The position numbers were made by a program, and so were the translations under genes. This document shows, one piece after another, positions 1 through 8,213 of a DNA stretch of 64,000 bases. The number at the start of each line of letters is the position of its first letter. The stretch's first letter is position 1. Source of the DNA: Ruminococcus sp. UBA6407 (GTDB lineage Bacteria > Bacillota > Clostridia > Oscillospirales > Ruminococcaceae); assembly GCA_002438605.1 (NCBI GenBank), contig DJPR01000024.1:17166-81165 (forward strand), given 5' to 3'. The notes beneath the pieces are model-generated. The model was given only the letters and a program-made list of their open reading frames with translations. It had not been told where the DNA came from and did not search any database.

Positions 1-517
1 AATTTGAGAATGGGATTTTAAATTCATCAAGTACCTCACGAAAGGCCTTAAATCTTAAAATTGAATCTTCATTTGTTGAAGGTCCGCTTATAAATGCGAG
101 TTTAGTTTTTCCATGTACATTAATTATATGACGTACAGCTTCTTTTAATCCCTCACAGTTAAAGCGTATTGAAGAATAATTGCCTGTTTTCTGAGTCAAA
201 GTAATTACCGGCATGCCTTTAAAAGAAGAAATGGCTTGTGCCATTTCTTCAACTGAAACAAATGAACCGATAGAGCCTGTTTCTATAATAATACCGTCAA
301 GGCTTTTGGGTGTAATATTCTGAAGCATTGTAGTAAACTGATATAAATATTTTGAACCGATTTCATCAAAATATTTAGGTTTGATATAACGTACAGGTAT
401 AATAAAAAGATTCACATCATGCTTTTCAGCGGCAAGTAAAGCACCACTTATTATTGATGCAGTGAATTCATTATCAACATAAGGAACGGCTAAGCCGATA
501 TTTAAACGTTTTTTCAT
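1..517 (-). CDS. Sugar-binding-protein-like (LacI/PBP1 fold) regulator, 3' end cut off by window
   Basis: The first 172 residues are visible and the gene runs off the left edge. It opens directly with the first strand of a type I periplasmic-binding-protein fold (MKKRLNIGLAVPYVDNEF) and has the LacI-family pattern of an ISGP stretch followed by an arginine and a conserved GF/AF-like helix near residues 146-165. There is no helix-turn-helix ahead of this domain and no signal peptide, so it is neither an ordinary LacI repressor nor an exported binding protein. In Clostridia such N-terminal domains are often fused to a C-terminal output domain (GGDEF, kinase or AraC type); that part lies outside the window. 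The start at 517 is supported by an AGAGGTG ribosome site. Family assignment is fairly secure; the function is inferred. Confidence 0.7.
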   Translation of the reverse strand, partial: MKKRLNIGLAVPYVDNEFTASIISGALLAAEKHDVNLFIIPVRYIKPKYFDEIGSKYLYQFTTMLQNITPKSLDGIIIETGSIGSFVSVEEMAQAISSFKGMPVITLTQKTGNYSSIRFNCEGLKEAVRHIINVHGKTKLAFISGPSTNEDSILRFKAFREVLDEFKIPFSN

Positions 518-681
518 TTCGCACCTCTTTCGTGCATAATAAATATATATTAATGATAACACATTTTATAATCAAAGTCAATATAATTTTTGTGTAATTT
601 ATTGAAAGAATCTTAATAAAATTTTACATAAAATTGTGTGGAGTTGTATTGATTTATTTACAATAGTATAGAACATAAATA

Positions 682-711
682 CAGCACTGCAAAAATATAT
701 GAGCAGTGCTG
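682..711. repeat. Hairpin related to the dispersed AAGGCAGCAC repeat
   Basis: Arms CAGCACTGC and GCAGTGCTG (9 bp, perfect) enclose a 12-nt AT-rich loop, 25 nt downstream of the topoisomerase stop codon. Read on the minus strand it begins TTAAGGCAGCAC, as in other copies of the dispersed repeat. It may work as a terminator although no clean T-run follows. Confidence 0.5.
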
Positions 712-735
712 CCTTAATGTTTTTATAGTGCTGAA

Positions 736-2715
736 TTATGAAATATCAGCAAGTTCAAGATAATCACTGCCGAATTCAGAAATATATTCTTTTCTGCCCT
801 GCAAATCATCACCAAGCAGCATTTCAAATATTTCAGCAGATTCCTTTAAATTTTCAGATGTGACCTTTATAAGCCGTCTTGTATCGGGATTCATTGTTGT
901 AAGCGACATCATTTCAGGTTCATTCTCACCAAGCCCCTTTGAACGCTGAAGAGTATGCTTTTTATCTCCTATTTTTTCAAGAATATGCTGCTTTTCTCTT
1001 TCGGTATAAGCAAAGTAGGTCATATCCTTAGTTGTGATTTCAAAAAGAGGTGACTCAGCAATATAAACATAGCCTTCTTCAATAAGTGTCGGAGTAAGCC
1101 TGTAAAGCATAGTCAGAATAAGAGTTCTTATCTGAAAGCCGTCAACATCGGCATCAGTACAAATTACTATTTTGTTCCAGCGGAAATTTGCAAGATTAAA
1201 ATTTGATAAATCCTTGTTTGCTTTTGAGGTTACTTCAACTCCGCAGCCTAAAACTTTGATAAGATCAGTTATTATTTCACTTTTAAAAATTTTGCTGTAT
1301 TCAGCTTTAAGACAGTTCAGAATTTTGCCTCTTACAGGTATTACTGCCTGAAATTCAGCATCTCTTGCAAGCTTTACAGAACCAAGAGCAGAATCACCTT
1401 CCACAATGTACAGTTCCCTGCGTGACGTATCTTTTGTACGGCAGTCAACAAACTTCTGAACCATATTTGAAAGATCAATTGTACCAACAAGCTTCTTTTT
1501 CATGTTTTGTCGGGTACGTTCAGCATTTTCACGACTTCTTTTATTCAGCAAAACCTGCTCTGCAATTTTTGATGCTTCATCAGGATTTTCAATAAAATAT
1601 ATTTCAAGCTGATGCTTTAAAAATTCAGTCATAGCGTCGTAAATAAATTTATTTGTAATTGCTTTTTTAGTTTGATTTTCATACGAAGTCTGAGTTGAAA
1701 ATGATGAAGAAACAAGAATAAGACATTCCTCTACATCATTAAAAGTAATTTTCCCTTCATTTTTCAAGTATCCGTTGTTTTGTTTCAGGTAGGAATCAAT
1801 TTGTGATACAAAGGCTTGCTTAACAGCTCTTTCAGGTGAACCGCCATGTTCAAGGTAACTTGAATTATGATAATATTCAAGACGCTTTATCTGATTTGAA
1901 ATTGTAAATGCAACATCAAGCTTGACCTTGTAATCGTCCTTGTCGGCACGATCACGGCCTTTTTTTTCACACTGCCAATGCTGAACAGATGTAAGATTTT
2001 TTGAGTCTGCGATTTCCTTTACATAGTCAGTTATGCCGTTTTCATAAACAAATTCAGTTTCTGTAAAGTTACCGATATTATCCTGAGAGCGAAATATAAA
2101 TAAAATATTAGGGTTAACAACTGCCTGTCTTTTTAAAATATCATGGAAATATTCGTCCGGTACGTTTATTTCTGTAAATACTTCAAGGTCAGGCTTCCAT
2201 TTTGTTTTTGTACCTGTTTGTCTTTTTTTTATTGGTTCCTTTTTCAAACCGCCTATATTTTCACCCTTTTCAAAGTGAAGGGTAAACTTGAATCCGTCAC
2301 GAATAACCTCAACGTCCATGTATTCTGATGAGAATTGAGTTGCACAAAGTCCGAGTCCGTTCAAACCAAGTGAATATTCATATGAATCAGGAGAACTGTC
2401 ATATTTGCCGCCTGCATAAAGCTCACAGTAAACAAGCTCCCAGTTATAGCGTTCTTCAATTTTATTGTAATCTACAGGACATCCTCTGCCGAAGTCCTCT
2501 ACTTCTATAGAATTATCATTATATTTTGTTACAATTATTTTATTGCCGTATCCTGAACGTGCTTCATCAATTGAGTTTGAAATTATCTCAAATATCGAGT
2601 GTTCACAGCCGTCAAGTCCGTCTGAACCAAAAATTACTCCGGGACGTTTTCTGACCTTGTCAGCACCTTTAAGCATGGTAATGCTTTCGTTTCCATAATC
2701 ATTATTCTTTGGCAT
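736..2715 (-). CDS. Divergent type IIA DNA topoisomerase subunit B (GyrB/ParE paralogue)
   Basis: A 659-residue protein with the full GyrB/ParE layout. The N-terminal GHKL ATPase has the ExxxN helix (EIISNSIDEA), the DxGRGCP loop (EDFGRGCPVD) and a glycine lid (GLNGLGLCATQ). The transducer domain follows, and then the Toprim domain with EGDSA, DADVDG and the PVRGKILN and QRSKGLGE blocks. It would pair with a GyrA/ParC-type subunit to form an ATP-driven strand-passage enzyme. The EGDSA motif continues LGS where housekeeping enzymes have GGS, and the sequence is clearly divergent, so it is probably a second, non-housekeeping copy. No GyrA-like partner lies next to it in this window. A sigma-A-like promoter and an inverted repeat lie just upstream. 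Confidence 0.88.
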   Translation of the reverse strand: MPKNNDYGNESITMLKGADKVRKRPGVIFGSDGLDGCEHSIFEIISNSIDEARSGYGNKIIVTKYNDNSIEVEDFGRGCPVDYNKIEERYNWELVYCELYAGGKYDSSPDSYEYSLGLNGLGLCATQFSSEYMDVEVIRDGFKFTLHFEKGENIGGLKKEPIKKRQTGTKTKWKPDLEVFTEINVPDEYFHDILKRQAVVNPNILFIFRSQDNIGNFTETEFVYENGITDYVKEIADSKNLTSVQHWQCEKKGRDRADKDDYKVKLDVAFTISNQIKRLEYYHNSSYLEHGGSPERAVKQAFVSQIDSYLKQNNGYLKNEGKITFNDVEECLILVSSSFSTQTSYENQTKKAITNKFIYDAMTEFLKHQLEIYFIENPDEASKIAEQVLLNKRSRENAERTRQNMKKKLVGTIDLSNMVQKFVDCRTKDTSRRELYIVEGDSALGSVKLARDAEFQAVIPVRGKILNCLKAEYSKIFKSEIITDLIKVLGCGVEVTSKANKDLSNFNLANFRWNKIVICTDADVDGFQIRTLILTMLYRLTPTLIEEGYVYIAESPLFEITTKDMTYFAYTEREKQHILEKIGDKKHTLQRSKGLGENEPEMMSLTTMNPDTRRLIKVTSENLKESAEIFEMLLGDDLQGRKEYISEFGSDYLELADIS

Positions 2716-2725
2716 AATATTATTG

Positions 2726-2743
2726 AATACGGTTTACCGTATT
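2726..2743. promoter_or_regulatory. Inverted repeat overlapping the leader of the topoisomerase gene
   Basis: AATACGGT-TT-ACCGTATT, two perfect 8-bp arms with a 2-nt spacer, starts 11 nt upstream of the start codon and abuts the AAAGGAA ribosome site. It lies downstream of the predicted promoter, so it could be an operator that blocks elongation, or an RNA hairpin that hides the ribosome site. No regulator is identified. Confidence 0.45.
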
Positions 2744-2772
2744 TTCCTTTCATATTTTCAAAATTCTTTATA

Positions 2773-2801
2773 ATCATATCACAAAAAAGTAATAAATGCA
2801 A
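2773..2801 (-). promoter_or_regulatory. Sigma-A-like promoter of the topoisomerase gene
   Basis: Read on the minus strand: TTGCAT, 17-nt spacer, TATGAT. It gives a leader of about 50 nt that contains the inverted repeat at 2726-2743. Confidence 0.55.
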
Positions 2802-2883
2802 GCAGAGTATAAGCTTTCTGATAAGACGATTATCGCAAAAGTCTACAAATAACGCAAAAAATATTTATAATGTCAGGTTTTTA

Positions 2884-2912
2884 TTGACTATAAACAAAAC
2901 ATGTGATAAAAT
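2884..2912 (+). promoter_or_regulatory. Sigma-A-like promoter for the PH-domain/FkbM pair
   Basis: TTGACT, 17-nt spacer, TAAAAT. It is the only good promoter in the 370-nt gap before the PH-domain gene. The leader between it and the gene is filled by the repeat-bounded insertion at 2929-3047. Confidence 0.5.
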
Positions 2913-2928
2913 AAAAATACAGCAGTAA

Positions 2929-3047
2929 TTTAAGGCAGCAGCATACAAGGTTTTGGCCATGATTTGTGTGATGTTGACTTAACTTCATTACCTTTTCAGC
3001 ATGTTGTTCTAACAAACATTGCAGACCTTATTAATTATGCTGCTTAA
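2929..3047. repeat. Small repeat-bounded element (degenerate inverted ends)
   Basis: The left end reads TTTAAGGCAGCAGCATACAA and the right end (3036-3047) reads TATGCTGCTTAA, the inverse of the left end with three bases missing. The left end matches the dispersed repeat core. The roughly 120-bp span between promoter and gene looks like a degenerate non-autonomous insertion. No coding potential was seen inside. Confidence 0.4.
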
Positions 3048-3088
3048 TTCAGTGTATGACTGTCTTTGCAGCGGAATGGAGTTCCCCT

Positions 3089-3475
3089 ATGTCAAAAAAA
3101 GAAGAATTTGATTATATATGGACTGATAAAAAACGCACGCTTTTCGGACTTCCACTATCTTTTACGCGTTATTTTCTTACGGAAACCAAGTTTATTACAA
3201 GAACAGGTTTTTTAAGTATTGATGAAGATGAAATCGACCTTTATAAAATTACCGATAAAAAGCTGAAAATTCCGTTTTCTCAGCGTTTATTCAAATGCGG
3301 CAGTATAATTATATACAGTAAAGATACAGACACTCCTCAAAAAGAAGTACGCAGCATTAAAACTCCAAGAAAAGTATCTGAACTCATTGACAGATATGTA
3401 AATGCTCAGCGTGATAAGTACGGTATCCGCGGCAGAGATATGATGGGTACAGATGACTGTGACTGCAATATTTAA
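3089..3475 (+). CDS. PH-domain (bPH2-like) small protein
   Basis: About 128 residues with no signal peptide or membrane span. The pattern of short beta strands (FGLPLSFTRYFLTETKFITRTGFLSIDEDEIDLYKITD, then a second sheet and a C-terminal helix) is that of bacterial PH-like domains of the YdbT/bPH2 type; the tail is acidic and cysteine-containing (DDCDCNI). I chose the methionine at 3089, eleven codons inside the longest reading frame, because it has a GGAG ribosome site at the right distance. It is followed after 14 nt by the FkbM gene and they probably share a transcript. Cellular role unknown. Confidence 0.6.
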   Translation: MSKKEEFDYIWTDKKRTLFGLPLSFTRYFLTETKFITRTGFLSIDEDEIDLYKITDKKLKIPFSQRLFKCGSIIIYSKDTDTPQKEVRSIKTPRKVSELIDRYVNAQRDKYGIRGRDMMGTDDCDCNI

Positions 3476-3489
3476 CTGAGGTGAAAAAA

Positions 3490-4548
3490 TTGATTTCATT
3501 TATTACGGAAAAACAATCCTGCTGGGAACGTCTTAAAGCGGAAAAGCGTCCTATTTTTATATATGGTATGGGTGACGGTGCTTTAAAGATTATGAAAGTT
3601 TTTAAGCAGATGAATATAACCTTATCGGGTATTTTCGCAAGTGATGATTTTGTAAGAGGTCATTCGTTTGAGGGATATCGTGTTCATAAGCTTTCTGAAA
3701 TTGAAGAGGCTGTAAATGATTTTGTGGTTGTACTTGCATTTGCCGCAGGTTATCAGGAAATAGTTGATAAAATACATGCTATTGCTGCCAAGCATACATT
3801 ATATGTACCCGATGTTCCTGTTATAGGCGGAGGCCTTTTCACTTATGATTATTGTGTAGAAAATCAGGAAAAAATAGCTGAGGTTTATGCTGAGCTTGCT
3901 GACGATTATTCCAGAAAGGTCTATGCAAATATCATTAATTTTAAAATAAGCGGTAAAATTGAATATCTTTCGGCTGTTACAACTCCAAAAAGTGATATCT
4001 ACAAGAAGCTTATAAAACCTACGCTTAATGAACTTTATGTGGATTTAGGTGCTTATAATGGTGATACCATAAAAGAATTTCTTGAATATACAAGAGGAAA
4101 GTACCTTTCAATTTATGCGGTTGAACCTGACCGAAAAAATTATAAAAAACTGAGTAAGTTTGTTAACGGAATGCCGCATGTTCATGCTTTGAATTGTGCT
4201 GCATGGTGCTGCGATACGGAAATACCTTTTGCTTCAAAGTCGGGCAGGCAGTCATCAATTTCTGCTGACGGAACCTTGATTGAGGCTCGTTCAGTGGACA
4301 GTATTTTAGGCGGTCAGACTGCAACCTTGATAAAAATGGACGTTGAGGGGTTTGAACGTGAAGCTATATGGGGTGCGGCACAGACTATTGCACATTATAC
4401 ACCAAAATTAATGGTTTCACTTTATCACAGAAATGAAGACATATTTGAACTTCCTTTGCTTATAAAGCGTCTTAATCCGAATTACAAGCTGTATGTAAGA
4501 CATCAGCTTTATATTCCTGCATGGGAAACAAATCTGTATGCAATTTGA
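3490..4548 (+). CDS. FkbM-family SAM-dependent methyltransferase
   Basis: About 352 residues in two parts. The first third is a nucleotide-binding-like alpha/beta segment (IFIYGMGDGALKIMKVF, then VVVLAFAAGY). The rest is an FkbM methyltransferase with the SAM loop YVDLGAYNGDT, the acidic VEPD after strand 2 and the family signature IKMDVEGFEREAIWGA near the C-terminus. FkbM enzymes usually O-methylate sugars or polyketides; the substrate here is unknown. The likely start is TTG at 3490, served by GAGGTG at 3478-3483; a GTG at 3481 would be three codons longer but lies inside that ribosome site. A strong terminator follows. Confidence 0.78.
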   Translation: MISFITEKQSCWERLKAEKRPIFIYGMGDGALKIMKVFKQMNITLSGIFASDDFVRGHSFEGYRVHKLSEIEEAVNDFVVVLAFAAGYQEIVDKIHAIAAKHTLYVPDVPVIGGGLFTYDYCVENQEKIAEVYAELADDYSRKVYANIINFKISGKIEYLSAVTTPKSDIYKKLIKPTLNELYVDLGAYNGDTIKEFLEYTRGKYLSIYAVEPDRKNYKKLSKFVNGMPHVHALNCAAWCCDTEIPFASKSGRQSSISADGTLIEARSVDSILGGQTATLIKMDVEGFEREAIWGAAQTIAHYTPKLMVSLYHRNEDIFELPLLIKRLNPNYKLYVRHQLYIPAWETNLYAI

Positions 4549-4575
4549 CAGCGGAAATTTTCCGCTGTTTTATTT
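4548..4575 (+). terminator. Rho-independent terminator after the FkbM gene
   Basis: ACAGCGGAAA and TTTCCGCTGT form a hairpin followed by TTTATTTT. Confidence 0.8.
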
Positions 4576-4587
4576 TAATATCCCTGC

Positions 4588-4616
4588 TTGCATATTTTGT
4601 CAATTTGGTATATAAT
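4588..4616 (+). promoter_or_regulatory. Sigma-A promoter for nadE-pyrE
   Basis: TTGCAT, 17-nt spacer, perfect TATAAT, 32 nt before the nadE start codon and directly after the preceding terminator. Confidence 0.65.
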
Positions 4617-4648
4617 AGAATAGTAAAAATATTCGATTGGAGATTAAA

Positions 4649-6565
4649 ATGAAAGACGGTTTTATTAAAATTGCTTGTGCAACTCCTGAATTAAAAGTTG
4701 CTGACTGTGATTATAATTCGGATAAAATTTTGGAACTGATTAAAGAGGCATATGAAAAGGGTGTCAAAATAGTATGTTTTCCTGAGCTGTCTTTAACCGG
4801 TTATACATGCGGAGATTTGTTTTTGCAGTCTGCATTGATTGAATCTGTAGAGGAAAATCTGTTTAAGATAATAAATGAAACAGCTGATATGGAAATTATT
4901 TCAATAGTGGGACTGCCTTTCAGCTATATGACTAAGCTGTATAATTGTGCAGCAGTTATATATATGGGAAAAATTCTGGGAATAGTTCCAAAAGCAAATA
5001 TCCCGAATTACAGTGAATTTTATGAAGCACGTCATTTTGAACAGGGATTTGAATCTGAATATTGTGCTGTCATTAATGGCAATTATATATCCTTTGGAAT
5101 AAATCAGGTTTTTTCACTTAACGATTGTCCTGACTTCACATTTGGAGTTGAAATATGTGAGGATCTATGGGTTGGAGATACTCCGTCAGTCAAGCTTGCA
5201 AACAGTGGTGCAGCAATTATCTTCAATCTTTCAGCAAGTGATGAGATTATCGGCAAGGCTGAATACAGACGAACACTTGTAAAGGCAAAGTCAGGCAGCA
5301 CTCTTTCCGTATATGCTTATGCAGATGCAGGTATTGGAGAATCTACAACTGATATGGTTTTTGCAGGACACAATATTATTGCTGAAAACGGTTCTGTTCT
5401 TGCAGAGTCAAAACTTTTTGAAAACGGACTCACAATAGCTGATGTTGATGTATGCAAAATAGCTTCGGAACGCCGAAAAAGTACAACGTTTAAATATAAC
5501 GAGAAAAATTCTTATAATATTATCAATCACTTTTCTATGGAATGTACTGAAACAAAGCTTGACAGAGTTTTCCCACAGACTCCATTTGTACCGTCTGTAA
5601 AGTCAGATCTTGACAGGAGGTGCGAGGAGATTCTTACAATTCAGTCTGTCGGACTTATGACAAGATTACGTCATATAGGCTGTAAAGATGTTGTGCTTGG
5701 ACTTTCAGGCGGTCTTGATTCTACTCTTGCTCTTATTGTAATTGTTCATACCTTTGATATGCTCGGACTTGACAGAAAGGGCATACATGCAGTGACCATG
5801 CCGTGTTTCGGCACAACAGACAGAACATACAACAATGCTTGCAAACTTGCAAAATCATATGGTGCAAAGCTTGAAGAAATCAATATAAAGGACAGTGTAA
5901 ATCAGCATTTTAAGGATATCAGCCATGATTCTGAAATGCATGATGTAACATATGAAAACTCGCAGGCAAGAGAACGCACACAAATTCTTATGGATAAGGC
6001 TAATCAGTACAAAGGCATAGTAATAGGAACAGGTGATTTATCGGAGCTTGCATTAGGCTGGGCAACATATAACGGTGACCATATGTCGATGTATGCTGTT
6101 AATTCGTCAGTACCTAAAACACTTGTAAGATGGCTTGTAAGCTATGAAGCAAGCTGTTCTGACGGCGAATTGAAACAAATTCTTACTGATGTTCTGGAAA
6201 CTCCTGTAAGCCCTGAACTGCTTCCGCCTGAAAAGGACGGTTCCATTGCTCAGAAAACAGAAGATTTGGTCGGCCCGTATGAGCTTCATGATTTTTTCCT
6301 GTATTATATGATAAGGTTTGGTTATTCTCCTTTAAAAATATTCAGAATAGCTTGTATTGCTTTTAAAGGCAAGTATACTGCTGATATAATTTTAAAATGG
6401 GAGAAAACTTTTTATAGAAGATTCTTTGCACAGCAATTTAAACGCTCATGTATGCCTGACGGTGTAAAGGTGGGAAGTGTTACGCTTTCTCCAAGGGGGG
6501 ATTGGCGTATGCCGAGTGACGCTTCGGCAAATATATGGCTGAAACAGCTTGAACAAATTAAGTGA
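4649..6565 (+). CDS. nadE: Glutamine-dependent NAD+ synthetase
   Basis: Makes NAD+ from deamido-NAD+, ATP and glutamine. The protein (638 residues) is the two-domain eukaryote/actinobacteria-like type. An N-terminal nitrilase-fold glutaminase carries the Glu (CFPELSLTGYTCGD), Lys (VPKANIPNYSEFYE) and Cys (GVEICEDLWVGD) triad; a C-terminal synthetase carries the SGGLDST pyrophosphatase loop and the GTGDLSELALGW block. Length is normal for the family. The start at 4649 follows GGAG at the usual distance; a TTG four codons earlier overlaps that site. It lies 67 nt ahead of pyrE with a repeat hairpin between, so the two may be cotranscribed. Confidence 0.95.
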   Translation: MKDGFIKIACATPELKVADCDYNSDKILELIKEAYEKGVKIVCFPELSLTGYTCGDLFLQSALIESVEENLFKIINETADMEIISIVGLPFSYMTKLYNCAAVIYMGKILGIVPKANIPNYSEFYEARHFEQGFESEYCAVINGNYISFGINQVFSLNDCPDFTFGVEICEDLWVGDTPSVKLANSGAAIIFNLSASDEIIGKAEYRRTLVKAKSGSTLSVYAYADAGIGESTTDMVFAGHNIIAENGSVLAESKLFENGLTIADVDVCKIASERRKSTTFKYNEKNSYNIINHFSMECTETKLDRVFPQTPFVPSVKSDLDRRCEEILTIQSVGLMTRLRHIGCKDVVLGLSGGLDSTLALIVIVHTFDMLGLDRKGIHAVTMPCFGTTDRTYNNACKLAKSYGAKLEEINIKDSVNQHFKDISHDSEMHDVTYENSQARERTQILMDKANQYKGIVIGTGDLSELALGWATYNGDHMSMYAVNSSVPKTLVRWLVSYEASCSDGELKQILTDVLETPVSPELLPPEKDGSIAQKTEDLVGPYELHDFFLYYMIRFGYSPLKIFRIACIAFKGKYTADIILKWEKTFYRRFFAQQFKRSCMPDGVKVGSVTLSPRGDWRMPSDASANIWLKQLEQIK

Positions 6566-6566
6566 A

Positions 6567-6606
6567 TTTAAGGCATTACCGTACACTGTCTTGTGCGGTA
6601 ATGTCA
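6567..6606. repeat. Dispersed repeat, paired copy forming a hairpin
   Basis: TTTAAGGCATTACCGTACA faces TTGTGCGGTAATG in inverted order, giving an imperfect 13-bp stem between nadE and pyrE. No T-run follows, so it is not an obvious terminator. Confidence 0.6.
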
Positions 6607-6632
6607 AATAAAAAACATGGAGGTACATAAAA

Positions 6633-7286
6633 ATGAATTACAAAGAAAGCTTTATTAAATTTATGGTGGACTGCGGAGTCCTTACATTCGGAGATTTTAC
6701 GCTGAAAAGCGGAAGAAAAGCTCCTTACTTTATTAACTGCGGAAATTATAAAACAGGTGCACAGCTTGCAAAGCTTGGAGAATACTATGCAGAATGTATC
6801 CATGAAAACAATATACCTGTAGAAACACTTTTTGGGCCTGCTTATAAAGGCATTCCGCTTGCTGTATCAACAGTCGTTGCTCTCAGCAATAAGTTTGGCA
6901 TAGACGTTTCATATTGTTTTGACCGTAAAGAAGCTAAAGACCATGGCGAAGGCGGTATGTTTGTTGGAAAGACCTTGACTGATGGTGAAAAGGTTATTAT
7001 CATTGATGATGTTATGACATCAGGAAAAGCACTCAGAGAGTCAATGCCAAAGCTGAAATCAGCGGCAGATGTTAATGTTACAGGAATGGTTATTACTGTT
7101 GACAGAATGGAGAAGGGTACAGGTGAACTTTCTGCTGTTCAGGAGGTTAAGCGTGACTTTGGTGTGACGGTTTATTCAATTGTAAATATGCAGGACATTA
7201 TTGATGCAATTAAAAATGATATAGTTCCCGGAAAGGAATATCTTGATAAAATGCTTCAATATCGTGAAGCATATGGAGTAAAGTAA
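6633..7286 (+). CDS. pyrE: Orotate phosphoribosyltransferase
   Basis: Converts orotate and PRPP to OMP in pyrimidine synthesis. The 217-residue protein has the N-terminal hood (FGDFTLKSGRKAPYFINCG) and the PRPP-binding signature VIIIDDVMTSGKA. A GGAGG ribosome site precedes the ATG at 6633. It is separated from the other pyrimidine genes, none of which are in this window, and sits downstream of nadE. Both products handle phosphoribosyl-type substrates, but a functional link is only a guess. Confidence 0.95.
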   Translation: MNYKESFIKFMVDCGVLTFGDFTLKSGRKAPYFINCGNYKTGAQLAKLGEYYAECIHENNIPVETLFGPAYKGIPLAVSTVVALSNKFGIDVSYCFDRKEAKDHGEGGMFVGKTLTDGEKVIIIDDVMTSGKALRESMPKLKSAADVNVTGMVITVDRMEKGTGELSAVQEVKRDFGVTVYSIVNMQDIIDAIKNDIVPGKEYLDKMLQYREAYGVK

Positions 7287-7287
7287 T

Positions 7288-7322
7288 AAGACAACACCGC
7301 ACAAGCTTTATGTGATATTGCC
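7288..7322. repeat. Dispersed repeat copy after pyrE
   Basis: AAGACAACACCGCACAAG is followed by the imperfect inverse TGTGATATTGCC. It starts 2 nt after the pyrE stop codon. Confidence 0.55.
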
Positions 7323-7331
7323 ATAAGAAAA

Positions 7332-7356
7332 ATGCCATACAAAGTTTGTATGGCAT
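7332..7356. promoter_or_regulatory. Perfect 12-bp inverted repeat upstream of the GNAT gene
   Basis: ATGCCATACAAA-G-TTTGTATGGCAT ends 6 nt before the ribosome site of the acetyltransferase. There is no T-run on the plus strand, so it may be a regulatory hairpin or operator rather than a terminator of pyrE. Confidence 0.45.
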
Positions 7357-7375
7357 ATAAATGAGGAACGATACA

Positions 7376-7915
7376 ATGGTATTAAATACAGAAAGATTAA
7401 TGCTTCGTAAATGGACGGAGGCAGATGCAGAAAGTCTATTTGAATATGCCAAGGATCCGGAAGTTGGACCAACTGCAGGTTGGCCGCCGCACAAAAATAA
7501 AGATGAAAGCCTGAGTGTTATTAAAAATGTTTTTAATGGGGCTGAATGTTATGCAATTTGTGAAAAAGGCAATAATGAGGCTATTGGAGCAATTGAACTA
7601 AAACTAAACGGCAGTACGGATATGACAGACCGTGATGATGAATGTGAGCTTGGCTATTGGCTCGGCAAACCTTTTTGGGGTAAAGGATATATTCCTGAAG
7701 CTGCGAGGGAAATCATAAGACATGCTTTTGAGGAGCTCGGAATGACAACAATCTGGTGCGGATATTATGAAGGAAATTATAAATCAAAAAGAGTTCAGGA
7801 AAAACTAGGATTTATATATCATCACACTTGTGAAGAAGTAGATGTTCCATTGATGAATGAAGTAAGAGTAGGGCATACAAATTACATGACAAAAGAGCAA
7901 TGGAAGAAATCGTGA
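7376..7915 (+). CDS. GNAT-family N-acetyltransferase (RimJ/RimL-like)
   Basis: About 179 residues. It starts with the RimJ/RimL pattern TERLMLRKWTEADAESLFEYA. It contains the acetyl-CoA loop region GYWLGKPFWGKGYIPEAAR and the late helix NYKSKRVQEKLGF. The family transfers acetyl groups from acetyl-CoA to N-terminal amines of ribosomal proteins or to small amines; the substrate cannot be told here. The start at 7376 is preferred over 7361 because GAGGAA lies inside the longer version at the proper spacing. A long perfect terminator follows. Confidence 0.85.
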   Translation: MVLNTERLMLRKWTEADAESLFEYAKDPEVGPTAGWPPHKNKDESLSVIKNVFNGAECYAICEKGNNEAIGAIELKLNGSTDMTDRDDECELGYWLGKPFWGKGYIPEAAREIIRHAFEELGMTTIWCGYYEGNYKSKRVQEKLGFIYHHTCEEVDVPLMNEVRVGHTNYMTKEQWKKS

Positions 7916-7951
7916 CATAATTCTCATGTAGCTTGTTGTTGATATGTTTAC

Positions 7952-7989
7952 AAAACAAGGCTCTCAGAATATTCTGAGAGCCTTGTTTT
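7952..7989. terminator. Perfect 19-bp palindromic terminator
   Basis: The arms read AAAACAAGGCTCTCAGAAT and its exact inverse with no spacer, ending in a T-run. It would work in both directions. Confidence 0.85.
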
Positions 7990-8003
7990 AATATTACTGC
8001 TGA

Positions 8004-8096
8004 TTAGCCGAATAAACCTTTTTGATCAAAGGCGCTTCCCAGCCCCATTTCTAAAGACTTTTTAACTACTTTTTCAAAAGGGTTATTATCAATCAA
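8004..8096 (-). pseudogene. Possible gene remnant (C-terminal fragment)
   Basis: A 30-codon open stretch on the minus strand ends KSLEMGLGSAFDQKGLFG, has an in-frame stop immediately upstream of its TTG and no ribosome site. It looks like the tail of a decayed protein-coding gene, but no family was recognised. The rest of 7990-8184 is AT-rich and shows nothing else. Confidence 0.2.
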
Positions 8097-8184
8097 TTAA
8101 TATATTAAGTTTTACTTATGTGTCATAATCTTAATTTATTAATAAAATAAGTTTAAATTAACTATTATTTTTTGTAAAAAACTC

Positions 8185-8213
8185 TTGAAAATTTTATTAA
8201 ATACGGTTATAAT
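8185..8213 (+). promoter_or_regulatory. Sigma-A promoter of the esterase gene
   Basis: TTGAAA, 17-nt spacer, perfect TATAAT. The start point should be near 8220, leaving an untranslated leader of about 150 nt. Confidence 0.75.
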
